From Micropruina sp. (lineage in GTDB: Bacteria; Actinomycetota; Actinomycetes; Propionibacteriales; Propionibacteriaceae): a DNA stretch of 7,169 nucleotides. Where the stretch lies: positions 3,482,114-3,489,282 of the forward strand of contig CP059261.1 in the NCBI GenBank assembly GCA_013693855.1, written 5' to 3'. The notes below the pieces were generated by a model. It had not been told where the DNA came from and did not search any database. It saw only the letters and a program-made list of their open reading frames with translations. The translations under genes were made by a program, and so were the position numbers. How positions within the stretch are numbered: the stretch's first letter is position 1; each line of letters starts with the position of its first letter. Below are positions 1 through 6,243 of this stretch, piece after piece.

Positions 1-111
1 ATGCTGTACCGCAGCGGGCAGGTCGTCGCCCCGCGATGGACCCGACGGACAGAGCAGCGCGACCGCGCCGTGGCCGCGGGTTCCGGACGACCGGGCGGCG
101 CCCAGGCCTAG
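1..111 (+). CDS. possible C-terminal tail of an unidentified gene, cut by the window edge
   Basis: Frame 1 is open from the first base to a TAG at 109-111 and would encode up to 36 residues rich in Arg, Gly and Ala. I do not recognise a family. The third-position GC content is high, but all three plus frames and at least one minus frame are also open here, so openness is weak evidence. The stop codon lies inside the CTAG that borders the insertion sequence, and in the reconstructed empty site the same stop would be kept. It could equally be noncoding or belong to a minus-strand gene. Confidence 0.2.
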   Translation: MLYRSGQVVAPRWTRRTEQRDRAVAAGSGRPGGAQA

Positions 112-126
112 GAGCCTGCTGAACAA
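108..126 (+). repeat. left terminal inverted repeat of the IS, with CTAG at its outer edge
   Basis: The 19 bases CTAGGAGCCTGCTGAACAA are the exact reverse complement of 1921-1939. The outer four, CTAG, are their own reverse complement. They may therefore be either the last bases of a 19-bp repeat or a 4-bp target duplication around a 15-bp repeat (112-126). The sequence alone cannot separate the two readings. Similarity stops abruptly inside the repeat at 127, which fits a true IS end. Confidence 0.9.
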
Positions 127-176
127 TCCGCCTGCGTGCCGTCCGGTCTGATGGCCGGTCGACTGGGTGTTGGGTT

Positions 177-1751
177 GTGCAGGGTGAGTCGAGTCCGCAA
201 CGGGATGTGTTGGACGTGGAGTCGCTCGCGGCCATTTGTTGCCGGCGGGCAGCGTGTTCAGGTTCTTGGCCGAGCATCGCGGGCGGTTGTTCCCGGACGT
301 GTTGTTCGCCGATCTGTTTCCTCGGGCCGGGGCGGCCCTCGATCCCGGCGGGGGTGGTCGCGTCGGTGATCGTGTTGCAATCCCTGCACGGTCTGTCGGA
401 TCGGGAAGCGACTGATGCGCTCACCTTCGACCTGCGGTGGAAGGCGGCGTGCGGGTACCCGGTCGACGCCAAAGCGTTTGATGCGTCGTCGTTGACGGTG
501 TGGCGGGCCCGGCTCGCCGCCTCGGATCGGCCGCAGCGGATCTTCGAGGTGGTCCGGGATGTGATCGCCGAGACCGGTGCGGTGAAGGGCCGGCAGCGGC
601 GGGCGTTGGACTCGACGATCCTTGATGATGCGGTGGCCCGTCAGGACACGGTCACCGCTGGTCGCGCAGGTCCGCCGGGTGGGCCGGGAAGTGCCCGGCG
701 CCCAGCCGGTGATCACCGAACGCTGCACCCGGCTGGCCGCCCTCACAGGGCAGGGTTATGACAGCACCGCGAAGCCGCGGATCGCGTGGGACGACCGCCA
801 GGCCCGTGACGAGTTGGTGACCGCGCTCGTGAACGACGCGCTCGCCTTGCTGGGCGGGCTCGATACCGGGGCGATCACCGCGGCTGGCGGGCGACCGGCC
901 GAAGCGGTCGCGTTGTTGGCGTTGGTGGCCGGGCAGGATGTCGAGCCGGTCGAGGGTTCCGACGGTACCGATGGCCGCTGGCGGATCGCCCGGCGGGTCG
1001 CGCCGGAGCGGATCATCTCCACCGTCGATCCCGAGGCGCGGCATGCGCACAAGACGGTGGAGCGTCGCCAGGACGGGTTCAAGGCCCACGTGGTGATCGA
1101 ACCCGACACTGGCCTGACCACCGTGGCCGAACTCACCAAAGCCGCTGGCCCGGCCAACAGCGACGCCACCGTCGGAGCCCGGCTGGTGATCACCGACCCG
1201 ACCATCACCGGGCCGGTCGAGGTGTTGGGTGACTCGGCCTACGCCACCGGCGTCATGCTCGCGGTCCTCGACGCCAAACAATGGGATCCGCTGGTCAAAC
1301 CGTGGCCGACCCGGCCCGCCGTCGCCGGCGGGTTCACGATCGACGACTTCACCCACGATCCTGGCGCGGCAACGCTCACCTGCCCGGCCGGGGTCAGCCG
1401 CCCAATCAGTGGGAACGGGCGGGCCACGTTCGGTGCTGCCGCGGGGTGCGCCCTGGCCGAGCAGTGCACCACCGCGAACCGGGGCCGCAAGGTCATGCTG
1501 CACCCCAGGACCTGCTGCAACGCCGCCACCGCGAACGGGCCGCCGACGAGGGCTTCCGGGCCACGTACCGGCAGCACCGGCCCATGGTCGAGCGGACAAT
1601 CGCGTGGCTGACCCGCGGCAACCGCAAGGTGCCCTACCGGGGCGTGACCAAGAACAACCACTGGCTCCACAACCGGATCGCCGCGATCAACCTGCGCCGA
1701 CTCCTGGCCCTCGGCCTCACCCACGGACCGAATGGCTGGGCGATCGCCTGA
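177..1751 (+). pseudogene. IS1182-family DDE transposase, broken by at least four frameshifts
   Basis: Read from a GTG at 177 with frame changes, the region restores a transposase of about 525 residues, normal for the family. The frame order is 3 (177 to about 230), 2 (about 233-330), 3 (about 333-655), 1 (about 658-1506), then 3 again to the TGA at 1749-1751. The likely lesions are: one base missing near 228-233; a shift at the GGGG run 329-332 (net +1, or -2); two bases missing near 655-657; and one C missing from the run 1503-1506. The DDE residues can be recognised but lie in different frames: Asp in ALDSTILDD (codon 609-611, frame 3), Asp in VLGDSAY (1231-1233, frame 1) and Glu in RPMVERTIAWL (1590-1592, frame 3). 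No single product carries all three, so it should be inactive. Other family landmarks are LTFDLRWKAACG, VAGQDVEPVEGSDGTDGRWR and AINLRRLLALGL. The family is not known to need programmed frameshifting at these sites. Confidence 0.9.
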
Positions 1752-1821
1752 CAGACCACCGGGGCACTGAACCCCAGCCAACAGCGGCCACCAAGGTCCT
1801 CAGACGGGCGAGACGACCCCG

Positions 1822-1846
1822 TTGTCGCACTCTCGAGTGCTGACAC
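1822..1846. other. hairpin-forming inverted repeat inside the IS 3' end
   Basis: GCACTC at 1827-1832 and GAGTGC at 1835-1840 form a perfect 6-bp repeat around TC. GTC (1824-1826) and GAC (1842-1844) extend it past a single bulged T at 1841. It lies about 75 bases after the transposase stop and 80 before the right IS end. It could end transposase transcription or block read-through across the IS edge, but no T-run follows on either strand, so calling it a terminator is inference. Confidence 0.35.
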
Positions 1847-1920
1847 AAACTCGCCGCACACACGGCCATTGGCGGCGTCCCGCCCGTCGCCAACGCTCAA
1901 CGTGGCTTCACATAGACGCC

Positions 1921-1939
1921 TTGTTCAGCAGGCTCCTAG
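1921..1939 (-). repeat. right terminal inverted repeat of the IS, with CTAG at its outer edge
   Basis: TTGTTCAGCAGGCTCCTAG is the exact reverse complement of the left repeat at 108-126. The outer CTAG (1936-1939) mirrors the one at 108-111. The complete lack of mismatches contrasts with the indel-damaged transposase between the two ends. Confidence 0.9.
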
Positions 1940-1967
1940 CGCCCCCGCACCAGCGCCCGACCGTTCC

Positions 1968-1996
1968 GGCCCGTCCCGGCGCGGCTGGGACGGGTC
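1968..1996 (-). terminator. strong GC-rich hairpin downstream of the glycosyltransferase gene
   Basis: CCCGTCCC (1970-1977) and GGGACGGG (1987-1994) are perfect 8-base complements. The stem can grow inward through GGC/GCT (with a G-T pair) to a 3-base loop, and outward by two more pairs, giving about 13 pairs in 29 bases. It lies about 155 bases beyond the stop of the minus-strand glycosyltransferase gene and about 30 bases outside the right IS end. It is a plausible transcription end or barrier for that gene. There is no T-run after the stem on either strand, so it is not a canonical intrinsic terminator; GC-only hairpins are often proposed as terminators in actinomycetes. The rest of 1940-2150 shows nothing convincing. 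Confidence 0.35.
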
Positions 1997-2150
1997 AGGT
2001 GCGAGCGCCCACCAGTGCTCCAGGTGTCGACCACCCCAGGGCAGGAGCCTGTCGCCGGCCGCACTGCGGTTCGCCGCCCAGCCCGCCCGCCGGACGCACA
2101 TGCACAACTCCGCGCACAGGACGCCGCTGGCACAGTCCACCCGGAAGGCG

Positions 2151-3302
2151 CTAGTTGTACACCCCCACCCGGCCGGCGATGATGCGGGCGATCTCGCGGG
2201 CGGAGTCGGGCTTGGCGACCCGCTTGCTGGCCTCGGCGGCCCGGCGCCGCGCCGCCGGGTCGAGGACGTAGGTCCGGACGGCGTCCACGACCTGGGCCAC
2301 CTTCGGCGCCCACACCCCCGCCTGCTTGGCGACCACGTAGTCGACGTTGCCCTCCTCCTGGCCGGGCAGCCGGGAGTAGATGACCAGGGGCAACCCGGCG
2401 ATGAAGCCTTCGCTGATGGTCCCGGGACCGGCCTTGGTGACCAACATGTCCGACGCCGTCATGAAGTCCGGCATCTCGGTGGTGAACCCGTAGACGTGGT
2501 GCGGCATCGTCCAGTCGATGGCCTCCAGCTTGGCCTTCATCTCCTCGTTGCGGCCGCAGATCGCCACCAGGGTGGCCGGCAGCCGGGCCTCGTTGATGGC
2601 TTTGGCGACGCGGGCCATCGGACCCATCCCGTCCCCGCCGCCGACCAGCAGGATCACCGGCAGATCCGCCCGCCAGCCGAGCCGTTCGCGGACCGCCATC
2701 CGGTCCGGCGGCGGCACCCGGAACCGCTCGGCGACCGGCAACCCCACCACCCGGACGTTGCCCTCGGCCACGCCGTACCCCAGGGCCTTCTCCTTGGCCT
2801 CCTCGGTGGGCACCACGACGATGTCGGCCCGCCGGTCGAACCAGAACGCGTGCGTGCTCACCATGTCGGTCACCACGGTGATGAACGGCGTGGGATTGCG
2901 CTTCATCGTCCGCAGGATGCCGGTGTTGGCCAGGGGATGGACCGACACGATCAGGTCCGCCGGGTTCTCGCGGTATAGCCGGTGCGTGGCCCTTTGCACA
3001 TACGGGTACAGGCTCGCGATCAGTGCACGCGACCGGCGCTTGCCGTCGAACGCCTTGTAGCCCGCCGCCCAGGTCTGCGGGTACTTCGCCATCGGGACGT
3101 AGATCTCCGGCGCGTAGCGCAGCGGCGGCGGCAGGTAGTCGCGGAACACGTCGACCATCCGGCACTCGAACAGGCCCGGGAACTCAAGGTTCAGCGCCTC
3201 GATCATCGCGTTGGTCGCCGACCGGTGGCCCCCGCCGGTGTCGGAGAACAGGAACAACACCCGCTTCTTCGTCGCCTGGACGGACGGGGGTGACGCCGGC
3301 AT
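2151..3302 (-). CDS. diacylglycerol glycosyltransferase of the MGDG synthase / UgtP type (GT28)
   Basis: This 383-residue protein is a GT-B fold glycosyltransferase of the family that moves a sugar from a nucleotide-sugar donor to diacylglycerol at the cytoplasmic face of the membrane, making glycolipids. The N-terminal MGDG-synthase domain starts with SDTGGGHRSA (residues 20-29). It continues with VSVHPL (119-124) and VTDMVSTHAFWF (144-155). The C-terminal donor-binding half has GGGDGMG (221-227), an ICGRN segment, KAGPGTISEG (290-299) and PGQEEGN (313-319), all in the expected order. There is no signal peptide or clear membrane segment, as usual for this peripheral family. The ATG at 3302 is chosen because AGGAGG (complement of 3308-3313) sits five bases upstream and the start lies shortly before the conserved domain. 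The gene ends VYN-stop at 2151. It is probably its own transcription unit, 250 bases from the transporter operon upstream of it. The sugar (glucose or galactose), the number of transfers and even the exact lipid acceptor cannot be told from the sequence. Confidence 0.88.
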   Translation of the reverse strand: MPASPPSVQATKKRVLFLFSDTGGGHRSATNAMIEALNLEFPGLFECRMVDVFRDYLPPPLRYAPEIYVPMAKYPQTWAAGYKAFDGKRRSRALIASLYPYVQRATHRLYRENPADLIVSVHPLANTGILRTMKRNPTPFITVVTDMVSTHAFWFDRRADIVVVPTEEAKEKALGYGVAEGNVRVVGLPVAERFRVPPPDRMAVRERLGWRADLPVILLVGGGDGMGPMARVAKAINEARLPATLVAICGRNEEMKAKLEAIDWTMPHHVYGFTTEMPDFMTASDMLVTKAGPGTISEGFIAGLPLVIYSRLPGQEEGNVDYVVAKQAGVWAPKVAQVVDAVRTYVLDPAARRRAAEASKRVAKPDSAREIARIIAGRVGVYN

Positions 3303-3307
3303 TCGTT

Positions 3308-3313
3308 CCTCCT
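3308..3313 (-). promoter_or_regulatory. ribosome binding site of the glycosyltransferase gene
   Basis: The minus strand reads AGGAGG followed by AACGA and then ATG, a near-ideal Shine-Dalgarno match at normal spacing. It fixes the start at 3302. Confidence 0.85.
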
Positions 3314-3344
3314 GAAGAGACCTCGCCGACGAGTCTTGCGCATC

Positions 3345-3360
3345 TCACCCGAATTGGTGA
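3345..3360. promoter_or_regulatory. inverted repeat in the glycosyltransferase leader, possible operator
   Basis: TCACCCGAATTGGTGA has perfect 5-base arms (TCACC/GGTGA) around a 6-base centre, about 45 bases upstream of the glycosyltransferase start. It is relatively AT-containing for this region and placed where a repressor site or leader hairpin could act. No promoter hexamers near it are convincing. With such short arms, chance occurrence is possible. Confidence 0.25.
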
Positions 3361-3526
3361 AGCCGACCCGGGTGGATCCCCGGCATCCCGGGCCGGGCAG
3401 CAGTCGCGTGAACTCGTGCGACACCCCCGCCCGGGTGCCCACACAGGGACCAGCCATCCGCGCGGCCCTCCGGCCACCGCCGCGCAGCGGCCCGCGCTTA
3501 CCGGCACCGGCGTGGCGCAACGGCTC

Positions 3527-3546
3527 CCCGGGTGGGGCGCCCCGGG
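3527..3546 (-). terminator. weak GC-rich hairpin just after the transporter ATPase gene
   Basis: CCCGGG at 3527-3532 can pair with CCCGGG at 3541-3546 (each is self-complementary), and the loop itself contains the palindrome GGGGCGCCCC (3534-3543). It starts 7 bases past the ATPase stop, where an operon end would be expected, but several competing foldings exist and no T-run follows. A further short hairpin (CACCC/GGGTG, 3422-3437) lies farther on. No gene is seen in 3303-3552. Confidence 0.25.
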
Positions 3547-3552
3547 CTTTCC

Positions 3553-4431
3553 CTACCGCACCGCGTCGCCGGACGGCGGCAGCGCGTCGCCCGAGGCGCC
3601 CGCGGAGGGCTGCCGGAAGCGGTCCACCTTGTGGCGCTCGGCGTAGGCCCGGTCCTCGGCGCCGGCGTCCACGTGGGTCGGGTCGAGCACCCGGCGCAGG
3701 AACGTCCTCGTCCGCTCCTCTTTGGGGTTGCCGATCACATCGTCGGGATGGCCCTCCTCGACGACGACGCCACCGTCCATGAAGATCACCCGGTCGGCCA
3801 CCTCGCGCGCGAAGGCCATCTCGTGGGTGACGACCATCATCGTCATGCCGCTGTTGGCCAGGTCGCGCATGACCGACAGGACGTCGCCGACGAGTTCGGG
3901 GTCGAGCGCGGAGGTGGGCTCGTCGAAGAGCATCAACTCGGGGTCCATCGACAAAGCGCGGGCGATCGCCACCCGCTGCTGCTGGCCGCCCGACAGCTGC
4001 GCCGGGTAGGACCCGCCGCGGTCGCCAAGGCCCACCTTAGTCAGGTTGTCCAGAGCCATCTTCTCCGCGTCGGCCTTGGACTTGCCGAGCACCCGGATCG
4101 GCGCGATCGTGCAGTTCTCGAGCGCGGTCAGGTGCGGGAACAGGTTGAACTGCTGGAAGACCATGCCCATCTTGGTGCGCAGTTTGTCCACGTCGCCGTC
4201 GGGGTCGGTGATCTCCTCGTTGAGGATGAAGATCCGGCCCTTGGTCGGCAGTTCCAACAGGTTCACGCACCGCAGCAGCGTCGACTTGCCCGAACCGGAC
4301 GGGCCGATCACGCACACCACCTCGCCGCGGTGGATGGTCGTGGTGATGCCCTTGAGCACCTCCAACTGCCCGAATGCCTTGTGCAGGTCGTAGATCTGGA
4401 TCTCGTCCTCGCGGTTGCCCGACGGGATCAC
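3553..4431 (-). CDS. polar amino-acid ABC importer, ATP-binding subunit (GlnQ-like)
   Basis: This 292-residue cytoplasmic ATPase powers the importer encoded with it. All nucleotide-binding motifs are intact: Walker [10 protein letters not shown] (43-51), Q-loop region FQQFNLFPH (92-100), signature [15 protein letters not shown] (146-160), Walker B plus catalytic Glu in [12 protein letters not shown] (166-177) and the switch His in VTHEM (201-205). The close match to GlnQ/HisP-type proteins supports amino-acid uptake, but the substrate is not readable from this subunit. The start is GTG at 4431, 18 bases after the permease stop; no other in-frame start exists between them and the Shine-Dalgarno match is poor, so translational coupling to the permease is likely. 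The core ends near residue 250, leaving an unusual charged tail of about 40 residues (252-292) beyond the usual family length. It is the last gene of the operon. Confidence 0.95.
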   Translation of the reverse strand: MIPSGNREDEIQIYDLHKAFGQLEVLKGITTTIHRGEVVCVIGPSGSGKSTLLRCVNLLELPTKGRIFILNEEITDPDGDVDKLRTKMGMVFQQFNLFPHLTALENCTIAPIRVLGKSKADAEKMALDNLTKVGLGDRGGSYPAQLSGGQQQRVAIARALSMDPELMLFDEPTSALDPELVGDVLSVMRDLANSGMTMMVVTHEMAFAREVADRVIFMDGGVVVEEGHPDDVIGNPKEERTRTFLRRVLDPTHVDAGAEDRAYAERHKVDRFRQPSAGASGDALPPSGDAVR

Positions 4432-4449
4432 GGGGTCTCGGTCATGGAG

Positions 4450-5274
4450 TCACCGGGCCTTTCGCTGGGCGGCTTCCATCCGCCGGACGAGGTAGCTCAG
4501 CGGCAGCGTGATGACCAGGTAGCACAGGCCGGCCACGATGAGCGGGGTGAGGTTGCCGTTGGCGTTGGCCAGGTCGCGGCCGAACTTGGTGAGCTCGAAA
4601 TCGCTGGTGGTCAGACCGAGCACGTAGACCAGGGAGGAGTCCTTGGTCAGCAGGACGAGTTCGTTGGTCAGCGGCGGGATCACGATCCGGAACGCCTGCG
4701 GCAGCACCACCCGCTGCATGGCCATGCCGGCGGGCATGCCGAGCGAGCGAGCCGCCTCCATCTGCCCCTTGGGCACGGCCAGGATGCCGGCCCGGATCGT
4801 CTCGGACATGTACGCGGCCGAGACCATGCCCAGCGCCGTCCAGACCGTCCCGTACGGCTCCCACGGCAGGTGCACGCCCGGGAACGCGATCGGCAGCAGG
4901 TTGAAGGCCAGGAAGACGATGATCGCGGGCACCCCGCGGAAGAACTCGGTGTAGATGTTGGCCAGCCAGCGGTAGGGGCCGACCTGCGACAGCTTCATCA
5001 ACGCCAGCACGGTGCCGGTGACCAGGCCGAAGATGAACGCGCCGAGGGTGTAGAGGACGGTGTTCATGAGCGCCCGCGGCAGGTTCGCCGAGAACGTCTT
5101 GGCGATCATGTCCGGACGGAGGAACACCTGCTGGATCTGGTGCCCGTCCATGAACAGGACGGCCAGCAGCACCAGCAGGCCCAGCAGGACGTACTGGGCG
5201 GTCCGGACGCGCTGGGAGCGCTTGCGAGGAGACAACTTCTTGCGCGGCGCGACGTCCGCAGTGGTGGCGCTCAT
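4450..5274 (-). CDS. polar amino-acid ABC importer, permease subunit (HisM/GlnP family)
   Basis: This 274-residue inner-membrane channel subunit is of the polar amino-acid uptake class. After a basic cytoplasmic N-terminus (residues 1-25, many Arg/Lys), a membrane segment spans about 28-42. A family-typical NTVLYTLGAFIFG helix start (71-83), the characteristic YTEFFRGVP (108-116) and several further hydrophobic helices follow. The EAA loop that contacts the ATPase is clear (E158 to G179, with GQMEAARSLG). Only one permease is encoded, so it probably forms a homodimer. I chose ATG 5274 over longer in-frame extensions because AGGAG (complement of 5280-5284) lies five bases upstream and the extension would overlap the preceding gene. 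The gene lies 76 bases after the binding-protein gene, across a strong hairpin, and 18 bases before the ATPase gene. Confidence 0.94.
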   Translation of the reverse strand: MSATTADVAPRKKLSPRKRSQRVRTAQYVLLGLLVLLAVLFMDGHQIQQVFLRPDMIAKTFSANLPRALMNTVLYTLGAFIFGLVTGTVLALMKLSQVGPYRWLANIYTEFFRGVPAIIVFLAFNLLPIAFPGVHLPWEPYGTVWTALGMVSAAYMSETIRAGILAVPKGQMEAARSLGMPAGMAMQRVVLPQAFRIVIPPLTNELVLLTKDSSLVYVLGLTTSDFELTKFGRDLANANGNLTPLIVAGLCYLVITLPLSYLVRRMEAAQRKAR

Positions 5275-5304
5275 GGACGCTCCTGTCGCAGTGGGATCTC
5301 GCGA

Positions 5305-5338
5305 CCGCGTCCAGCCCCGGTCAGGGAGCCGGACGCGG
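5305..5338 (-). promoter_or_regulatory. intercistronic hairpin between binding-protein and permease genes
   Basis: CCGCGTCC (5305-5312) and GGACGCGG (5331-5338) are perfect 8-base complements, and the inner AGCCCC/GGAGCC can add four more pairs with mismatches around a 6-base loop. It fills much of the 76-base gap after the binding-protein stop. Without a T-run, it is more likely an mRNA 3'-end stabiliser or partial attenuator than a full terminator. In known binding-protein operons (for example malE-malF) such structures raise the ratio of binding protein to membrane subunits; the same role here is inference. Confidence 0.5.
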
Positions 5339-5350
5339 CGTTGAAGAGGA

Positions 5351-6220
5351 TCAGGCAGGCGCGTCGACGCCGAACCACTTCTTGTAGATGGTGTTGTACG
5401 TGCCGTCGGCCTTGGCCGCGGCGAGTGCGGCGTCCATGGCCGCGAGCAGGACGGGGTTGTCCTTGGAGACGTTGAACCCGTACTCCTCACCGGTCTGGAA
5501 CTCGGTGGCCACCTTGGTGGTGGGGTTGTCCTTGGCGAAGTCGTAGAGCACGCCGTTGTCGTTGATCGCGGCGGCCACGGAGCCCGCCAGCACGGCGTTG
5601 GCGCCGGTCGGCAGGTCGTCGTAGACCTTCACGGTGTAGCCGTACTTCGACGCGTTGTCCTCGCCATACTTCTGCCCGGTCGTGTCGGTCTGGACGGCGA
5701 GCAGCTTGCCCTTCAGGTCCTCCAGCCCCTTGATGCCGGAGTCGGTCTTCACCAGCAGCGCCTGGGTGGCCTTGAAGTACGGGATCGAGAACGGAGCCGC
5801 AGCCTGACGCTCGGCGGTGATGGTGATGGCGGCGGCGCCGGCATCGCACTTCTTGGCCGCGAACACGGCACCCGAGGTGATCTGGGCGAAGTCGATGTCG
5901 ACGATCTCCTGGGTCACGTTGAGTCGCTTGGCGACGACGTCCATCAGGTCGACGTCGAAGCCGACGATCTTGCCGGAGTCGTCCTTGAACTGGAACGGCT
6001 TGTAGGCCAGGTGGGTGCAGACGGTGAGCTTGCCGGGGTTCACGAGGATCGGGTTCGCGGCGGACGCAGCCGCGGAAGCGGCCGAGGCGGCGCCGGACGC
6101 AGCAGCGGACGCGGCCGAGCTGGCGGTCTGGGAATAGTTGGCGCAGGCGGACAGGGCGAGCATCGACGCAGCAGCGGCGACACCCACAGCAGCACGCAGG
6201 AACGAGGTTCGGGACTTCAC
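5351..6220 (-). CDS. polar amino-acid ABC importer, lipoprotein substrate-binding protein (SBP_bac_3)
   Basis: This 289-residue protein is the extracellular receptor of the importer. The signal peptide has basic residues at the start, a hydrophobic stretch and the lipobox LSAC; Cys26 would be lipidated, anchoring the protein to the outer face of the membrane. An Ala/Ser-only type linker follows (about 29-57), then a family-3 solute-binding domain (about 62-289). Landmarks include KLTVCTHLAYKPFQF, GFDVDL (87-92) and ITAERQAAAPFSIPYF with the conserved ligand-contacting Arg138. Cys68 and Cys125 could form a disulfide. The start is GTG 6220, with AAGGAG (complement of 6226-6231) five bases upstream; longer in-frame versions would bury the signal peptide. 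It is first in the operon, upstream of permease and ATPase. An amino acid is the expected ligand by family, but which one is not clear. Confidence 0.93.
   Translation of the reverse strand: MKSRTSFLRAAVGVAAAASMLALSACANYSQTASSAASAAASGAASAASAAASAANPILVNPGKLTVCTHLAYKPFQFKDDSGKIVGFDVDLMDVVAKRLNVTQEIVDIDFAQITSGAVFAAKKCDAGAAAITITAERQAAAPFSIPYFKATQALLVKTDSGIKGLEDLKGKLLAVQTDTTGQKYGEDNASKYGYTVKVYDDLPTGANAVLAGSVAAAINDNGVLYDFAKDNPTTKVATEFQTGEEYGFNVSKDNPVLLAAMDAALAAAKADGTYNTIYKKWFGVDAPA
6062..6127 (-). repeat. 33-base tandem duplication encoding the lipoprotein linker
   Basis: Copies 6062-6094 and 6095-6127 match at about 27 of 33 bases (both start GGACGCAGC and share GCGGCCGAG). They encode TASSAASAAAS (residues 32-42) and GAASAASAAAS (43-53), identical at 9 of 11 positions. 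Because the unit is a multiple of three, gain or loss of a copy would change only the spacer length between the lipid anchor and the binding domain. Confidence 0.75.
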
Positions 6221-6225
6221 GGTTT

Positions 6226-6231
6226 CTCCTT
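6226..6231 (-). promoter_or_regulatory. ribosome binding site of the binding-protein gene
   Basis: The minus strand reads AAGGAG, then AAACC, then GTG. The strong match and correct spacing decide the GTG start at 6220 over upstream in-frame starts. Confidence 0.8.
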
Positions 6232-6243
6232 CAGGGAGCCAGA

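Larger units (their letters stand above)
112..1935 (+). mobile_element. IS1182-family insertion sequence, full length but decayed
   Basis: The element is defined by perfect terminal inverted repeats and one transposase reading region that fills most of the interior, starting about 50 bases from the left end. The length of about 1.82 kb is within the range known for IS1182-family elements. The protein segments strongly resemble actinobacterial IS1182-type transposases (DDE class with the DUF772-type N-terminal part). There are no passenger genes. About 170 bases separate the transposase stop from the right repeat and hold only a hairpin. The transposase is broken, so the copy is expected to be non-autonomous, although its intact ends could still be acted on by a related transposase. 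CTAG flanks both sides, consistent with a target duplication or a palindromic target. Confidence 0.88.

Noticed and set aside
177..1751. Programmed frameshifting to make the transposase
   Set aside because: At least four shifts at unrelated positions, in both directions or by two bases, do not fit the single slippery site used by IS families that rely on programmed -1 shifting.
1827..1840. GCACTC and GAGTGC arms identical to those of the CIRCE heat-shock operator
   Set aside because: CIRCE needs nine bases between the arms; here there are two. The site is inside an IS 3' region with no chaperone gene nearby.
1936..3165. Second long minus-strand open frame overlapping the glycosyltransferase
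   Set aside because: It is the same strand read in a shifted frame with Arg/Gly/Ala-rich, motif-free sequence; the frame ending at 2151 carries all the family motifs.
3505..3550. tRNA-like D-arm sequence (TGGCGCAACGG)
   Set aside because: No acceptor stem, anticodon arm or T-arm can be placed around it.
3532..5475. Very long plus-strand open frame opposite the transporter genes
   Set aside because: Its translation is a low-complexity His/Arg/Asp/Gly-rich shadow of the intact minus-strand ABC genes, an expected by-product of high third-position GC.
5275..5490. Longer N-terminus for the permease
   Set aside because: The extension would overlap the binding-protein gene and cross the intercistronic hairpin. 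ATG 5274 has its own AGGAG and gives normal family length.
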